Positions 39,508-46,663 of a DNA stretch of 46,663 bases are shown in pieces. The number at the start of each line of letters is the position of its first letter. The first letter of the stretch is position 1. A program made the translations under genes and the position numbers. Below the pieces are notes generated by a model, which was given only the letters and a program-made list of their open reading frames with translations, did not search any database and had not been told where the DNA came from. This DNA comes from UBA7398 sp964597305 (GTDB lineage: Bacteria > Actinomycetota > Actinomycetes > Nanopelagicales > Nanopelagicaceae), in contig CAZQWU010000006.1 of assembly GCA_964597305.1 (NCBI GenBank), positions 1 to 46,663 on the forward strand, written 5' to 3'.

Positions 39508-41157
39508 CTAAATCTTTCCTGATAAAACATCGTCGGCATCAATAATGCGATAGGCATAACCTTGTTCGGCGAGGAAGCGTTGTCGGTTTTGAGCAAAATC
39601 TTGATCAACCGTGTCACGGGCAACGAGCGAATAAAAACGTGCTCCGCGGCCATCTGCTTTCGGTCGGAGTACTCGACCTAGTCGTTGCGCCTCTTCTTGG
39701 CGCGAGCCAAAAGTTCCTGAGATTTGAATGGCGATTGATGCTTCTGGAAGGTCAATGGAAAAATTTGCAACTTTTGAAACGACCAAACACTTAACTTCAC
39801 CAGTTCTAAACAGGTGAAAGAGTCGCTCTCGCTCTTTCACCGGCGTATCTCCTTTAACTACAGGTACACCTAAAGTTGCTGCCACATCATCTATTTGGTC
39901 GATATATTGCCCAATAATCAATACTTGATCGTTGGCATGATGGTTGGCCAACGCAACAATCACACTTTTCTTTGTCATGGTGGTGGCACACGTGCGGTAC
40001 ATATCTTCACGTTCTGCCGTAGCGTAAGCCAATCGTTCATGATCGGTTAAAGTCACGCGAACCTCAACACAATCTGCCGGAGCGATGTAGCCCTGCGCTT
40101 CAATTTCTTTCCAAGGGACATCGAAACGTTTCGGTCCAATGAGCGAGAACACTTCGCCCTCCATGCCATCTTCTCGGACAAGCGTTGCAGTCAAACCAAG
40201 TCGTCGGCGCGATTGAATATCAGCAGTAAATCGAAAAATTGGCGCAGGTAAAAGATGAACTTCGTCATAGATGATGAGCCCCCAATCATGGGCATCAAAG
40301 AGATCTAAATGTGCATAAACACCTTTTTTTCGTGTTGTCATCACTTGATAGGTAGCAATAGTGACAGGTCGGATCTCTTTCTTCGCGCCTGAATATTCAC
40401 CGATTTCATCCTCATTGAGAGATGTTCGTCGTAGTAATTCATCTCGCCACTGTCGCGCCGCCACTGTGTTGGTGACAAGAATCAGAGTTGTGGCTTGTGC
40501 ATGAGCCATTGCAGCTGCGCCTACAATTGTTTTTCCAGCTCCGCACGGAAGAACAACGACACCAGAGCCGCCATGCCAGAAACCTTCTGCAGCTAACTTC
40601 TGATATTCGCGAAGTTTCCAGCCATCTTCTTTAAGTGCAATCTCATGAGCTTGGCCATCAACATATCCAGCAAAATCTTCAGCTGGCCATCCAAGTCGAA
40701 GTAGCGCTTGTTTGAGGAAACCACGCTGACTTGGATGTACTGCAATAGTTTCATCATCGACTCGCGCACCAAGAAGTGGTGCGACTTTTTTCCCGCGAAT
40801 GACTTCGGCAAGAACCGCCGCATCCTGTGAAATTAAGACAAGTCCATGGACTGGATGTGATTCAAGTCGAAGTCGACCGTAGCGACCCATCGTTTCGGCA
40901 ATATCAATAAGCAATGAATGTGGAACAGCAAATCGCGAATACTTTAATAATGTATCGATGACTTGTTCTGCATCATGGCCAGCAGCCCGGGCATTCCATA
41001 AACCAAGTGAGGTGAGTCGATAGGTATGGATATGTTCAGGCGATTTTTCGAGTTCAGCAAAAGGTGCAATGTCGCGACGGCATTCAGCTGATTGTGGATG
41101 ATCAATATCAAGCAGGAGCGTTTTATCACTCTGAACTATTAATGGACCATCAGTCAT
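39508..41157 (-). CDS. XPB/ERCC3-type DNA repair helicase
   Basis: Superfamily 2 helicase related to eukaryotic XPB. It has an N-terminal damage-recognition-like domain (about 1-190), motif I LPCGAGKTIVGAAA, motif II (DEVH) in IIYDEVHLLPAP and motif III LTATLVRED. Motif VI lies in EEAQRLGRVLRPKADG, and SKVANFSIDLPEASIAIQISG is the motif V region. The frame is open 165 bp further upstream, but the ATG at 41157 gives a 549-residue protein like mycobacterial Rv0861c. It overlaps the M20 peptidase stop by 8 bp, implying coupled translation. Confidence 0.93.
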   Translation of the reverse strand: MTDGPLIVQSDKTLLLDIDHPQSAECRRDIAPFAELEKSPEHIHTYRLTSLGLWNARAAGHDAEQVIDTLLKYSRFAVPHSLLIDIAETMGRYGRLRLESHPVHGLVLISQDAAVLAEVIRGKKVAPLLGARVDDETIAVHPSQRGFLKQALLRLGWPAEDFAGYVDGQAHEIALKEDGWKLREYQKLAAEGFWHGGSGVVVLPCGAGKTIVGAAAMAHAQATTLILVTNTVAARQWRDELLRRTSLNEDEIGEYSGAKKEIRPVTIATYQVMTTRKKGVYAHLDLFDAHDWGLIIYDEVHLLPAPIFRFTADIQSRRRLGLTATLVREDGMEGEVFSLIGPKRFDVPWKEIEAQGYIAPADCVEVRVTLTDHERLAYATAEREDMYRTCATTMTKKSVIVALANHHANDQVLIIGQYIDQIDDVAATLGVPVVKGDTPVKERERLFHLFRTGEVKCLVVSKVANFSIDLPEASIAIQISGTFGSRQEEAQRLGRVLRPKADGRGARFYSLVARDTVDQDFAQNRQRFLAEQGYAYRIIDADDVLSGKI

Positions 41158-42220
41158 GAGCGAGTAAATCCTTGAGAAATTCGTGAAGCAGGTCTGCACG
41201 ATCTTGAACCGATGAAGCCTGAACCCATTCATTGAGCGCGTGCGCGCCTGCGCCAACTGCACCGAGTCCATCCAGAGTAGGTGCTCCTGCAGCAGCGGCG
41301 AAATTACCATCGCTTGCACCACCGACTTTTACATTGCCAATTGGCGCGCGACCAAGTTTTTCTATCACTTTTTCTAATCTGTTATATAACGCGATGGTGC
41401 TTTTTTCTTCAAGTGGTGGTCGATTGATACCACCGGTAATTTCTACGCGGGCCTGTGGATGAATAGTTTTCAAACCTCGAATGGCGCTATCAACTCTTTG
41501 GAGCTCTGTCATGTCAAATGATCGAGCGTCAACATCAAGAACGGCAAGTGCCGGTACAGTGTTAGTTGTAGTTCCGGAAATTAATTTTGTAGGGACGACT
41601 GTAGTTCCTTGAGCAGAATTTTCTAATTCAGTAATCGTTTTAATGATATGAGCAATCTCGACAGTCGCGTTAATACCCTTCTCAGGCTCAAGACCTGCAT
41701 GCGATGCGAGGCCATGAACATGAATTTGATACATCGATGTTCCTTTTCGACCAGTCTTAACTTTTCCATCAAGGGTGGCTTCAAGTACCAAAACAGCGCG
41801 AGCGTTCTTTGCGATACGCATAATCATCTCTTTTGAAGTGGCACTTCCGGTCTCTTCATCTGATGTTGCTATAAGTGCTAACCGATTGTGATCAAGATTT
41901 TTCATGGCGTACAACGCCTGTATAAATCCTGCCTTCATATCAAAGCAGCCGGGACCGCGAATAACATCGCCATCATGTGACCACAAAGGCTGAAATGATC
42001 CATGTGGCCAGACAGTGTCCAGATGTGCAAGGAGAATAATCTCGGGATTTTTTGCGCCAAACCAAAATACTGGTCGACCATTTTCGATAACTACCTCAGC
42101 AGGTTTTCCATGTACTCGGTCGGTAATATCAACGGCAGCGCGAATTACGCGCGTACATGCCTCGAGATCTTCGGTAGGAGATTCAATCTCCACCAATGTT
42201 TTCAGGTCATCGAGAATCAT
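41150..42220 (-). CDS. M20-family metallopeptidase (carboxypeptidase G2-like)
   Basis: Two-zinc amidohydrolase. Metal ligands and catalytic residues: LLAHLDTVWPHG (His, Asp), GPGCFDMKAGF (bridging Asp), SDEETGS (catalytic Glu-Glu), LVLEATLDGKVKTGRKG, and the late His in GAVGAGAHALNEWV. A lid/dimerisation domain spans about residues 170-285 (GLASHAGLEPEKGINA). Family members cleave C-terminal Glu or other amino acids from peptides and folates. The substrate cannot be set. It sits between the two helicase-related genes, 25 bp after one and overlapping the other. Confidence 0.9.
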   Translation of the reverse strand: MILDDLKTLVEIESPTEDLEACTRVIRAAVDITDRVHGKPAEVVIENGRPVFWFGAKNPEIILLAHLDTVWPHGSFQPLWSHDGDVIRGPGCFDMKAGFIQALYAMKNLDHNRLALIATSDEETGSATSKEMIMRIAKNARAVLVLEATLDGKVKTGRKGTSMYQIHVHGLASHAGLEPEKGINATVEIAHIIKTITELENSAQGTTVVPTKLISGTTTNTVPALAVLDVDARSFDMTELQRVDSAIRGLKTIHPQARVEITGGINRPPLEEKSTIALYNRLEKVIEKLGRAPIGNVKVGGASDGNFAAAAGAPTLDGLGAVGAGAHALNEWVQASSVQDRADLLHEFLKDLLAHD

Positions 42221-42245
42221 GCGCTTAGTCTGCCGTAACCGTTAC

Positions 42246-44441
42246 TCATGCGGGAATTACTCCAGTAATACGCGGGATTTTGTAATGCTGTAGCTGACCA
42301 GTTGCGTGATCTCGAGCCAAGAGGGCGCCTTGCGAAATTGAAACCGGATCAATCACTCGTTGGGATACACCACCATTTGTATCGGCGTATCCGATAATTA
42401 ATGTGATCTCTTCGCCAAGATACTTATTAAGAATCTCCAACGTTTCATTTGCACTTGTACGAGGTACATCTGATCTCACGTGTGGCTTCTTTGCCGACGC
42501 TCTCTCACCAGCCCTTAAGGTGCGAATCGCAGTCGAAAGAATGGTTTCGGATGGGGTTGAAATATCTGTAATGATGCGAGGCGGCTTTGGCTTTGACTTC
42601 GCTCGTTTTTGTCCATGTGCTGAAATAACTGCGCCGGAACTATTTTCACCAGTTGGGTAATACCCAGCGCCACGCAAATCTTCTATGACTTCTGCGTTCT
42701 CGCTTTCTGAAATAAGAACTTGTGGCGCAATGGCACGAAACCTAAGATGTTCTAACCGTTTGTCATTAAGAATCTGGTTAATAATTCCTTCATCCTCACA
42801 TCGTAAATAGCTCGATGCGTAACCTACTTTGAGTCGACCATGTTTTTTCGCAACATCTGAAATCAGATATTCCAATGGTTGTGGCATTGGTGTCTTAGAA
42901 GTTTTCATCAAGAAAGTTTTTATTTCATCACCAGTATGACCATGATCAAGACCGCGCCGGATAGTTGCTTCAGTGAATCGATATACCGTAGCGCCGCCGC
43001 GACTTTCGATATCAGCGAATGTTGAAAGGCGTCGATCAAGGTCAATAACTAGCGGGCCAGGAGCGATTGCCGTGTTATCGCTTTGGATCAAAATATGATC
43101 CACTGGTTGAGGCAGCGCGGTATTAATGGTGAGCGAATCATCGTCATGTATAAATCGAGCTCCGAACGTAGAGAGAGCACCCTGTCCGGTAATACCGAGC
43201 CATTCACATTCACGAAGGGTCCATGCAACAACGTCTGAGTGAAGTGATCCTCCGCGTCGATTGGGATAAATCCATGCGATCACCGTTTGAGCGCTTTCTA
43301 CAGAAGGCGCACATTCTTCACTTTCCAATAAAAGATTGAGAACGTGGCGTCGAATTACTGCTGCATTAGAACGATCAAGGTCATAGCCAAGCGCATTTGC
43401 ATTTTTGGAATCTGATTTGCCGATGAGTCCTGCGACTCGAGAAGTGAGCGACCACAGTGTGACTAATTCTCGCCATTGTTCTTCTGGGGATTTTACTAAC
43501 CACATATCAAATGCAGTGGTGGGAAGAATGCGACCATCAGGATCGGCGACAACAAGACCAGCGAGATAACATAATTCAGCAACAAATGCCGCACACTCTT
43601 CGTCAACGCCAAGGTGTTGTGCACATTTTCTTAAATCACGTAAGCCTAGGCCACCGCTTTGCAGAACCGAAGGTGTTTCTTCTGCCCAGTAATTGAGCAA
43701 TTCTCGACACCAGCGAAGGAGATTGCTGATTGAAGCAATGGCAGCTCGGTCAATATCTTTTCGTTGGAACGCAGTCCCAGTGATTTTCGGTGGTTGAACA
43801 TGATAACTTTGATGAACTTTTCCACCGCGTAGGTGAAGCCCTAATTCGCGTGGTACGACAACAGTTGTTTGGTCGAGTGGAATGAGGAAATGTTTTTCAA
43901 TCAACCATGCGATAGGAGTTCCACGTTTGCGAATATCCGAAACGGTTCCCTTTGCACTTCCCCACGTTAACTTTGCTAATAGATCTACAGCGCCTTGTGG
44001 AGCGCGTGAAAGCTCTTTGAGATTTAATTCTGCGATGGAATGTGGGCCCAGGCCTGCAGGTGAGCCACCAAGTAAATCGTGAAGCGCACGTGGCACTCGA
44101 AATCCAGAACCATCTGCGTAAATCAATGCGCGTTGATGTAATTCAGTAATAACTTTGTCAGCGCCTTTTGTCGTGGCTTTAACAATCTGTTGTGGCGTAA
44201 AAGGTTCACTGAGCGCCATCGCCGCTTCTAGAATGGAAAATTGCCATTGATTAAGCGCCTCAATTGCCCGCACCAAACTTGGCCCAGAGGTTGCTCGCGT
44301 TGCTAACGCAGAAATATCTGCTGGAACAGGTGTGATGAGATCTGGTCGTAGCCGAAATAAAATTTCCAATTCATTATCTGAGCGCGCACGTAATTCATCG
44401 GCTAATGATGGAATGTGGTGTGAAGCAAGGCGCAGTGACAT
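42246..44441 (-). CDS. XPB/Ssl2-like helicase-associated protein (Rv0862c-like)
   Basis: A 731-residue protein with no Walker motifs. The N-terminal 350 residues hold winged-helix-like segments (LRARSDNELEILFRLRPDLI; TTKGADKVITELHQRALIY). The C-terminal part (HILIQSDNTAIAPGPLVIDLDR, LEYLISDVAKKHGRLKVG, LRFRAIAPQVLISES) resembles the helicase_C_3/XPB-associated domain of actinobacterial proteins such as Rv0862c, which lies beside the XPB gene in mycobacteria. It is probably a partner in the same repair pathway; its biochemical activity is not established. It lies in the same minus-strand operon as the XPB gene, with the M20 peptidase between. Confidence 0.85.
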   Translation of the reverse strand: MSLRLASHHIPSLADELRARSDNELEILFRLRPDLITPVPADISALATRATSGPSLVRAIEALNQWQFSILEAAMALSEPFTPQQIVKATTKGADKVITELHQRALIYADGSGFRVPRALHDLLGGSPAGLGPHSIAELNLKELSRAPQGAVDLLAKLTWGSAKGTVSDIRKRGTPIAWLIEKHFLIPLDQTTVVVPRELGLHLRGGKVHQSYHVQPPKITGTAFQRKDIDRAAIASISNLLRWCRELLNYWAEETPSVLQSGGLGLRDLRKCAQHLGVDEECAAFVAELCYLAGLVVADPDGRILPTTAFDMWLVKSPEEQWRELVTLWSLTSRVAGLIGKSDSKNANALGYDLDRSNAAVIRRHVLNLLLESEECAPSVESAQTVIAWIYPNRRGGSLHSDVVAWTLRECEWLGITGQGALSTFGARFIHDDDSLTINTALPQPVDHILIQSDNTAIAPGPLVIDLDRRLSTFADIESRGGATVYRFTEATIRRGLDHGHTGDEIKTFLMKTSKTPMPQPLEYLISDVAKKHGRLKVGYASSYLRCEDEGIINQILNDKRLEHLRFRAIAPQVLISESENAEVIEDLRGAGYYPTGENSSGAVISAHGQKRAKSKPKPPRIITDISTPSETILSTAIRTLRAGERASAKKPHVRSDVPRTSANETLEILNKYLGEEITLIIGYADTNGGVSQRVIDPVSISQGALLARDHATGQLQHYKIPRITGVIPA

Positions 44442-44468
44442 AACTGGCCAACATTACTGGATATTTTC

Positions 44469-45221
44469 TTATCGGCGCGGGCGAAGATAGGTTAAAAATC
44501 CGGCGCAACGACTCACTACTGGTCCAATCATGCGATTGAGGAAGCGCAATCGGCGAAAGTCGTGTATCGGCCAACCATTAGCAAATGCGATAATTCTCAG
44601 TTTGGCATCTGGGTTGATGACATGTGGATGTCCGACTGCAGTGAGCAGTGGTAGATCATGGGAACTATCTGAGTATGCATAACAATCCTTTAAAGAAATA
44701 TTTTTCTCTACCGCGAGCGCTTGTATCGCGAGCGCTTTCTCTTTACCGTGAAGAAGCGAACCAATCATGGCGCCGGTGTATTTACCATCTTTTACTTCTG
44801 CTTTTGTTCCCAACGCACCGGTAAAACCTAAACGGTGTGCAATGAGTTTTGCCATGTCTTCTGGTGCCGCTGTTACCAGCCACACCTCTTCACCAGCTGT
44901 GAGATGTGCCTGTGCGATATCGATTGTTTCTCGCCACATAGCGGGCGATACATATTCATCATAAATTTCGTTTCCAATAGCAAAGAGATGGTCGACTTCA
45001 TGACCGCCGACAAAATCTTGTGCAGCTTTTTGAAAACGAACAATCTCTTCGGGTTTTTCGGTCCCGGTCATTCGATAGCGCAGATTCGCTAAGACAAATG
45101 CGCCAATATCTTTTTTTGAGAAAAATCCGCGTTGATACATGCCTCGACCAAGGAAATAAATAGTGGAACCACGGATTAAAGTGTTATCGACGTCAAAGAA
45201 GGCAATCGGCTTTTCCGTCAT
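44469..45221 (-). CDS. HAD-superfamily IB hydrolase (SerB/CicA-like phosphatase)
   Basis: HAD phosphatase of subclass IB. Motif I AFFDVDNTLIRGST (nucleophile Asp10, Asp12), motif II VWLVTAAPEDMA, motif III Lys near HGKEKALAI, and motif IV AYSDSSHDLPLL. The helical cap spans about residues 20-85. Related proteins remove phosphate from phosphoserine, lysophosphatidate or glycerol phosphates; I cannot choose. Minus-strand GGAGG precedes the ATG by seven bases. It heads the minus-strand run leading to the XPB operon, 27 bp before the Rv0862c-like gene. Confidence 0.88.
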   Translation of the reverse strand: MTEKPIAFFDVDNTLIRGSTIYFLGRGMYQRGFFSKKDIGAFVLANLRYRMTGTEKPEEIVRFQKAAQDFVGGHEVDHLFAIGNEIYDEYVSPAMWRETIDIAQAHLTAGEEVWLVTAAPEDMAKLIAHRLGFTGALGTKAEVKDGKYTGAMIGSLLHGKEKALAIQALAVEKNISLKDCYAYSDSSHDLPLLTAVGHPHVINPDAKLRIIAFANGWPIHDFRRLRFLNRMIGPVVSRCAGFLTYLRPRR

Positions 45222-45285
45222 TACATAGCCTCCGTCATTACTTAACCCTAGCGAAGCCCATGAATCTCGGCTTCTTTTACTGCTT

Positions 45286-45291
45286 TATGCT
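45286..45291 (+). promoter_or_regulatory. Leaderless -10 element for the histidine phosphatase
   Basis: TATGCT followed by exactly six bases (TGGCAC) and the ATG at 45298; no Shine-Dalgarno. Confidence 0.55.
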
Positions 45292-45297
45292 TGGCAC

Positions 45298-45912
45298 ATG
45301 GCGTACGTTCACGTAGTTCGACATGGTGAAGTCGAAAATCCAGAGAAAATTCTTTATGGACGCCAACCTGGTTGGCGATTATCAGAGCGTGGTCAAGAAA
45401 TGGCGCGAACGATCGCTGATTGGTCGAAAAATCTAGAAATTGGTGCGCTTCATGTATCACCGCTTCAACGTGCTCAAGAGACAGCTGCGCCAATTGCGCA
45501 CACACATAACGTGACTATCACAACGGATTCAAACTTAATAGAAGCAGGAAATGTATTTGAAGGTAAGAAATTTGATATTGGAATTGGCGCACTTAAACAT
45601 CCAAGTGCGTGGCGACATTTATGGAATCCGTGGCGCCCCTCATGGGGCGAACCCTATGTGGAGATTGTAAATCGAATGAGAGCTGCTGTTTTTTCAGCTC
45701 ACCAAGCGGCGAATGGAAAAGATGCGATATGTGTATCGCATCAACTCCCGATCTGGATATTTCGATCATTTATAGAGGGGCGTTCGTTTCTCCATGATCC
45801 AAGAAAGCGTGAATGTACATTGGCATCAGTGACCAGTTTTCATATAGATAACCAAGGAATAATTACCGGTTTTCAGTATCAAGAGCCTGCCGTGCATCTA
45901 CTACCGCGATGA
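45298..45912 (+). CDS. Histidine phosphatase family protein (phosphoglycerate mutase-like)
   Basis: Catalytic RHG motif right at the N-terminus: YVHVVRHGEVENPEKILYGR (His8). The second Arg lies in LHVSPLQRAQETAAPI, the Glu in LIEAGNVFEG and the late His in CVSHQLPIWIF. 204 residues fits the branch-1 histidine phosphatases. The same gene sits before tlpA and ccdA in mycobacteria (Rv0525-Rv0527), so it may be co-expressed with cytochrome c maturation genes, but a role there is not shown. Its specificity is unknown. Confidence 0.9.
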   Translation: MAYVHVVRHGEVENPEKILYGRQPGWRLSERGQEMARTIADWSKNLEIGALHVSPLQRAQETAAPIAHTHNVTITTDSNLIEAGNVFEGKKFDIGIGALKHPSAWRHLWNPWRPSWGEPYVEIVNRMRAAVFSAHQAANGKDAICVSHQLPIWIFRSFIEGRSFLHDPRKRECTLASVTSFHIDNQGIITGFQYQEPAVHLLPR

Positions 45913-45922
45913 TTTTACCGAG

Positions 45923-46468
45923 ATGAATCGAATATCGAAATTACTCATCGTGTCATGTGTGGCGCTTGTTTTAACGAGTTGTTCAGGTGGCGGTACCTCA
46001 TCTCCTAATGAAGATGCCTTTGTATCGGGCAACGGAACAATCATGCAGATTTCTTCAGCGCAACGAATAGTTGCGCCACCACTGAGTGGGAAAACGTTGA
46101 CTGGAAATTTCACTGACAGTTCAGGGAAAGTGAAAGTGATCAACGTGTGGGCATCATGGTGTTCGCCATGTCGGGCAGAAGCACCAACTCTGCAGGCGCT
46201 TGCTGAATACTTTCCCGATGTTCAATTCCTTGGCATTTTGACCCGCGATAACCAGACGGCCGCGCGTGCATTTATCAAGCGCTTTAATATCACGTACCCC
46301 ACGCTCATTGACGACGCCATTCTTGTTGAATTTAAAGGTGTTACTCCAAATGCAATACCGACAACGATTATTGTTGATAAGAAAAATCGAATTGCAGCGC
46401 GTATTAGCGGTGAAGCTTTATACACAGATGTGAAGCGAATAATTAATGAAGTGCGTTCAGAACAATGA
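45923..46468 (+). CDS. TlpA/ResA-like thioredoxin-fold lipoprotein
   Basis: Membrane-anchored thiol reductase, probably for apocytochrome c maturation. A lipobox LTSC ends the signal peptide (Cys20). A thioredoxin-like domain has VINVWASWCSPCRAEAPTLQ with the CxxC active site near residues 77-80, and the cis-Pro loop PNAIPTTIIVDKKNRI. 181 residues is typical. The ccdA gene overlaps its stop by 4 bp, in the same order as Rv0526-Rv0527. The presence of a clear lipobox shows that this organism makes lipoproteins. Confidence 0.93.
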   Translation: MNRISKLLIVSCVALVLTSCSGGGTSSPNEDAFVSGNGTIMQISSAQRIVAPPLSGKTLTGNFTDSSGKVKVINVWASWCSPCRAEAPTLQALAEYFPDVQFLGILTRDNQTAARAFIKRFNITYPTLIDDAILVEFKGVTPNAIPTTIIVDKKNRIAARISGEALYTDVKRIINEVRSEQ

Positions 46469-46663
46469 GCGATGTGTTTGTTAATGTCATTTTTGATAGC
46501 AATCTTATAGTTGCAATTGTTGTTGCAGCACTTGCTGGACTCATTTCATTTATTTCGCCATGTGTGTTGCCACTACTGCCAGGTTACATCGGTTATGTCG
46601 CTGGCGTGAGTGCATCTCGGGTACGGATCTTCTTAGGAACTCTACTTTTTATTGCAGGTTTTG
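46465..46663 (+). CDS. ccdA: Cytochrome c biogenesis protein CcdA, 5' part only
   Basis: The first 66 residues before the window ends. They contain two hydrophobic segments and the hallmark FISPCVLPLLPGYIGYVAG with the first redox Cys of the DsbD/CcdA fold. CcdA passes electrons across the membrane to TlpA/ResA-type proteins. It overlaps the TlpA stop by 4 bp (ATGA). By mycobacterial synteny resB and ccsA would be expected next. Confidence 0.92.
   Translation, partial: MSDVFVNVIFDSNLIVAIVVAALAGLISFISPCVLPLLPGYIGYVAGVSASRVRIFLGTLLFIAGF

Noticed and set aside
41158..41322. Upstream extension of the XPB helicase
   Set aside because: It would run inside the M20 peptidase gene; the ATG at 41157 gives the family's usual length and an 8-bp coupled overlap.
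1..46663. CRISPR arrays, insertion sequences, prophage, toxin-antitoxin or defence genes
   Set aside because: No regularly spaced repeats, transposase or integrase motifs, or recognisable defence domains were seen; the segment is housekeeping plus a sugar-salvage cluster.

Overview
The window looks like a chromosomal segment of a streamlined, low-GC (roughly mid-40s % by eye) actinobacterium. It fits the small-genome freshwater groups of the acI / Nanopelagicales type best, but that placement is inference. Evidence for Actinobacteria: the order hpt-ftsH-folE-folP-folB-folK-panC...coaX-lysS-argA-type acetyltransferase-clpC, an XPB-type helicase beside its Rv0862c-like partner, the 32-residue ribosomal protein bS22 downstream of proC, and a histidine phosphatase-TlpA-CcdA block. 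All of these match gene neighbourhoods known from mycobacteria. Coding density is extreme: most gaps are under 80 bp, several convergent genes overlap, and I see no rRNA, tRNA, insertion sequence, prophage or CRISPR.

Layout. 1-6.9 kb: TPR protein (cut by the window edge), MFS transporter, low-molecular-weight phosphatase, SpoU-type RNA methylase, DMT exporter, D,D-carboxypeptidase, YVTN propeller protein and a His/Asp-tailed membrane protein. 6.9-10.8 kb: heme O synthase, a two-gene ABC transporter and an NlpC/P60 peptidoglycan hydrolase. 10.8-25.5 kb: tilS, hpt, ftsH, the folate block, panC-nadB-nadC-coaX, lysS, an ArgA-type acetyltransferase and clpC. 25.5-31.6 kb: an amino-sugar (probably MurNAc/GlcNAc) salvage cluster of murQ, a MurR/RpiR regulator, a secreted binding protein, two permeases and a BadF-type sugar kinase. 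31.6-39.2 kb: mutY and radA on the minus strand, a Cys-rich protein, proC, a secreted protein, bS22 and a secreted metalloprotease. 39.2-46.7 kb: glutaredoxin-like protein, XPB helicase, M20 peptidase, Rv0862c-like protein, HAD phosphatase, histidine phosphatase, TlpA lipoprotein and the start of ccdA.

How they work together. The salvage cluster would import a peptidoglycan-derived amino sugar by ABC transport, phosphorylate it with the BadF-type kinase and cleave the lactyl ether with MurQ. The regulator probably acts on a repeated imperfect palindrome (TTTCACCGTGTAA) found before both murQ and murR. The binding-protein gene is bracketed by two strong hairpins. The window has no ATPase for this importer.

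The most general signal is a promoter rule. Ten genes have TANNNT exactly six bases before the start codon, with no Shine-Dalgarno sequence, which predicts leaderless transcription. Genes inside operons, or with an obvious Shine-Dalgarno (clpC, hpt, the NlpC/P60 gene, the binding protein), do not follow it. The rule also settles several ambiguous starts.
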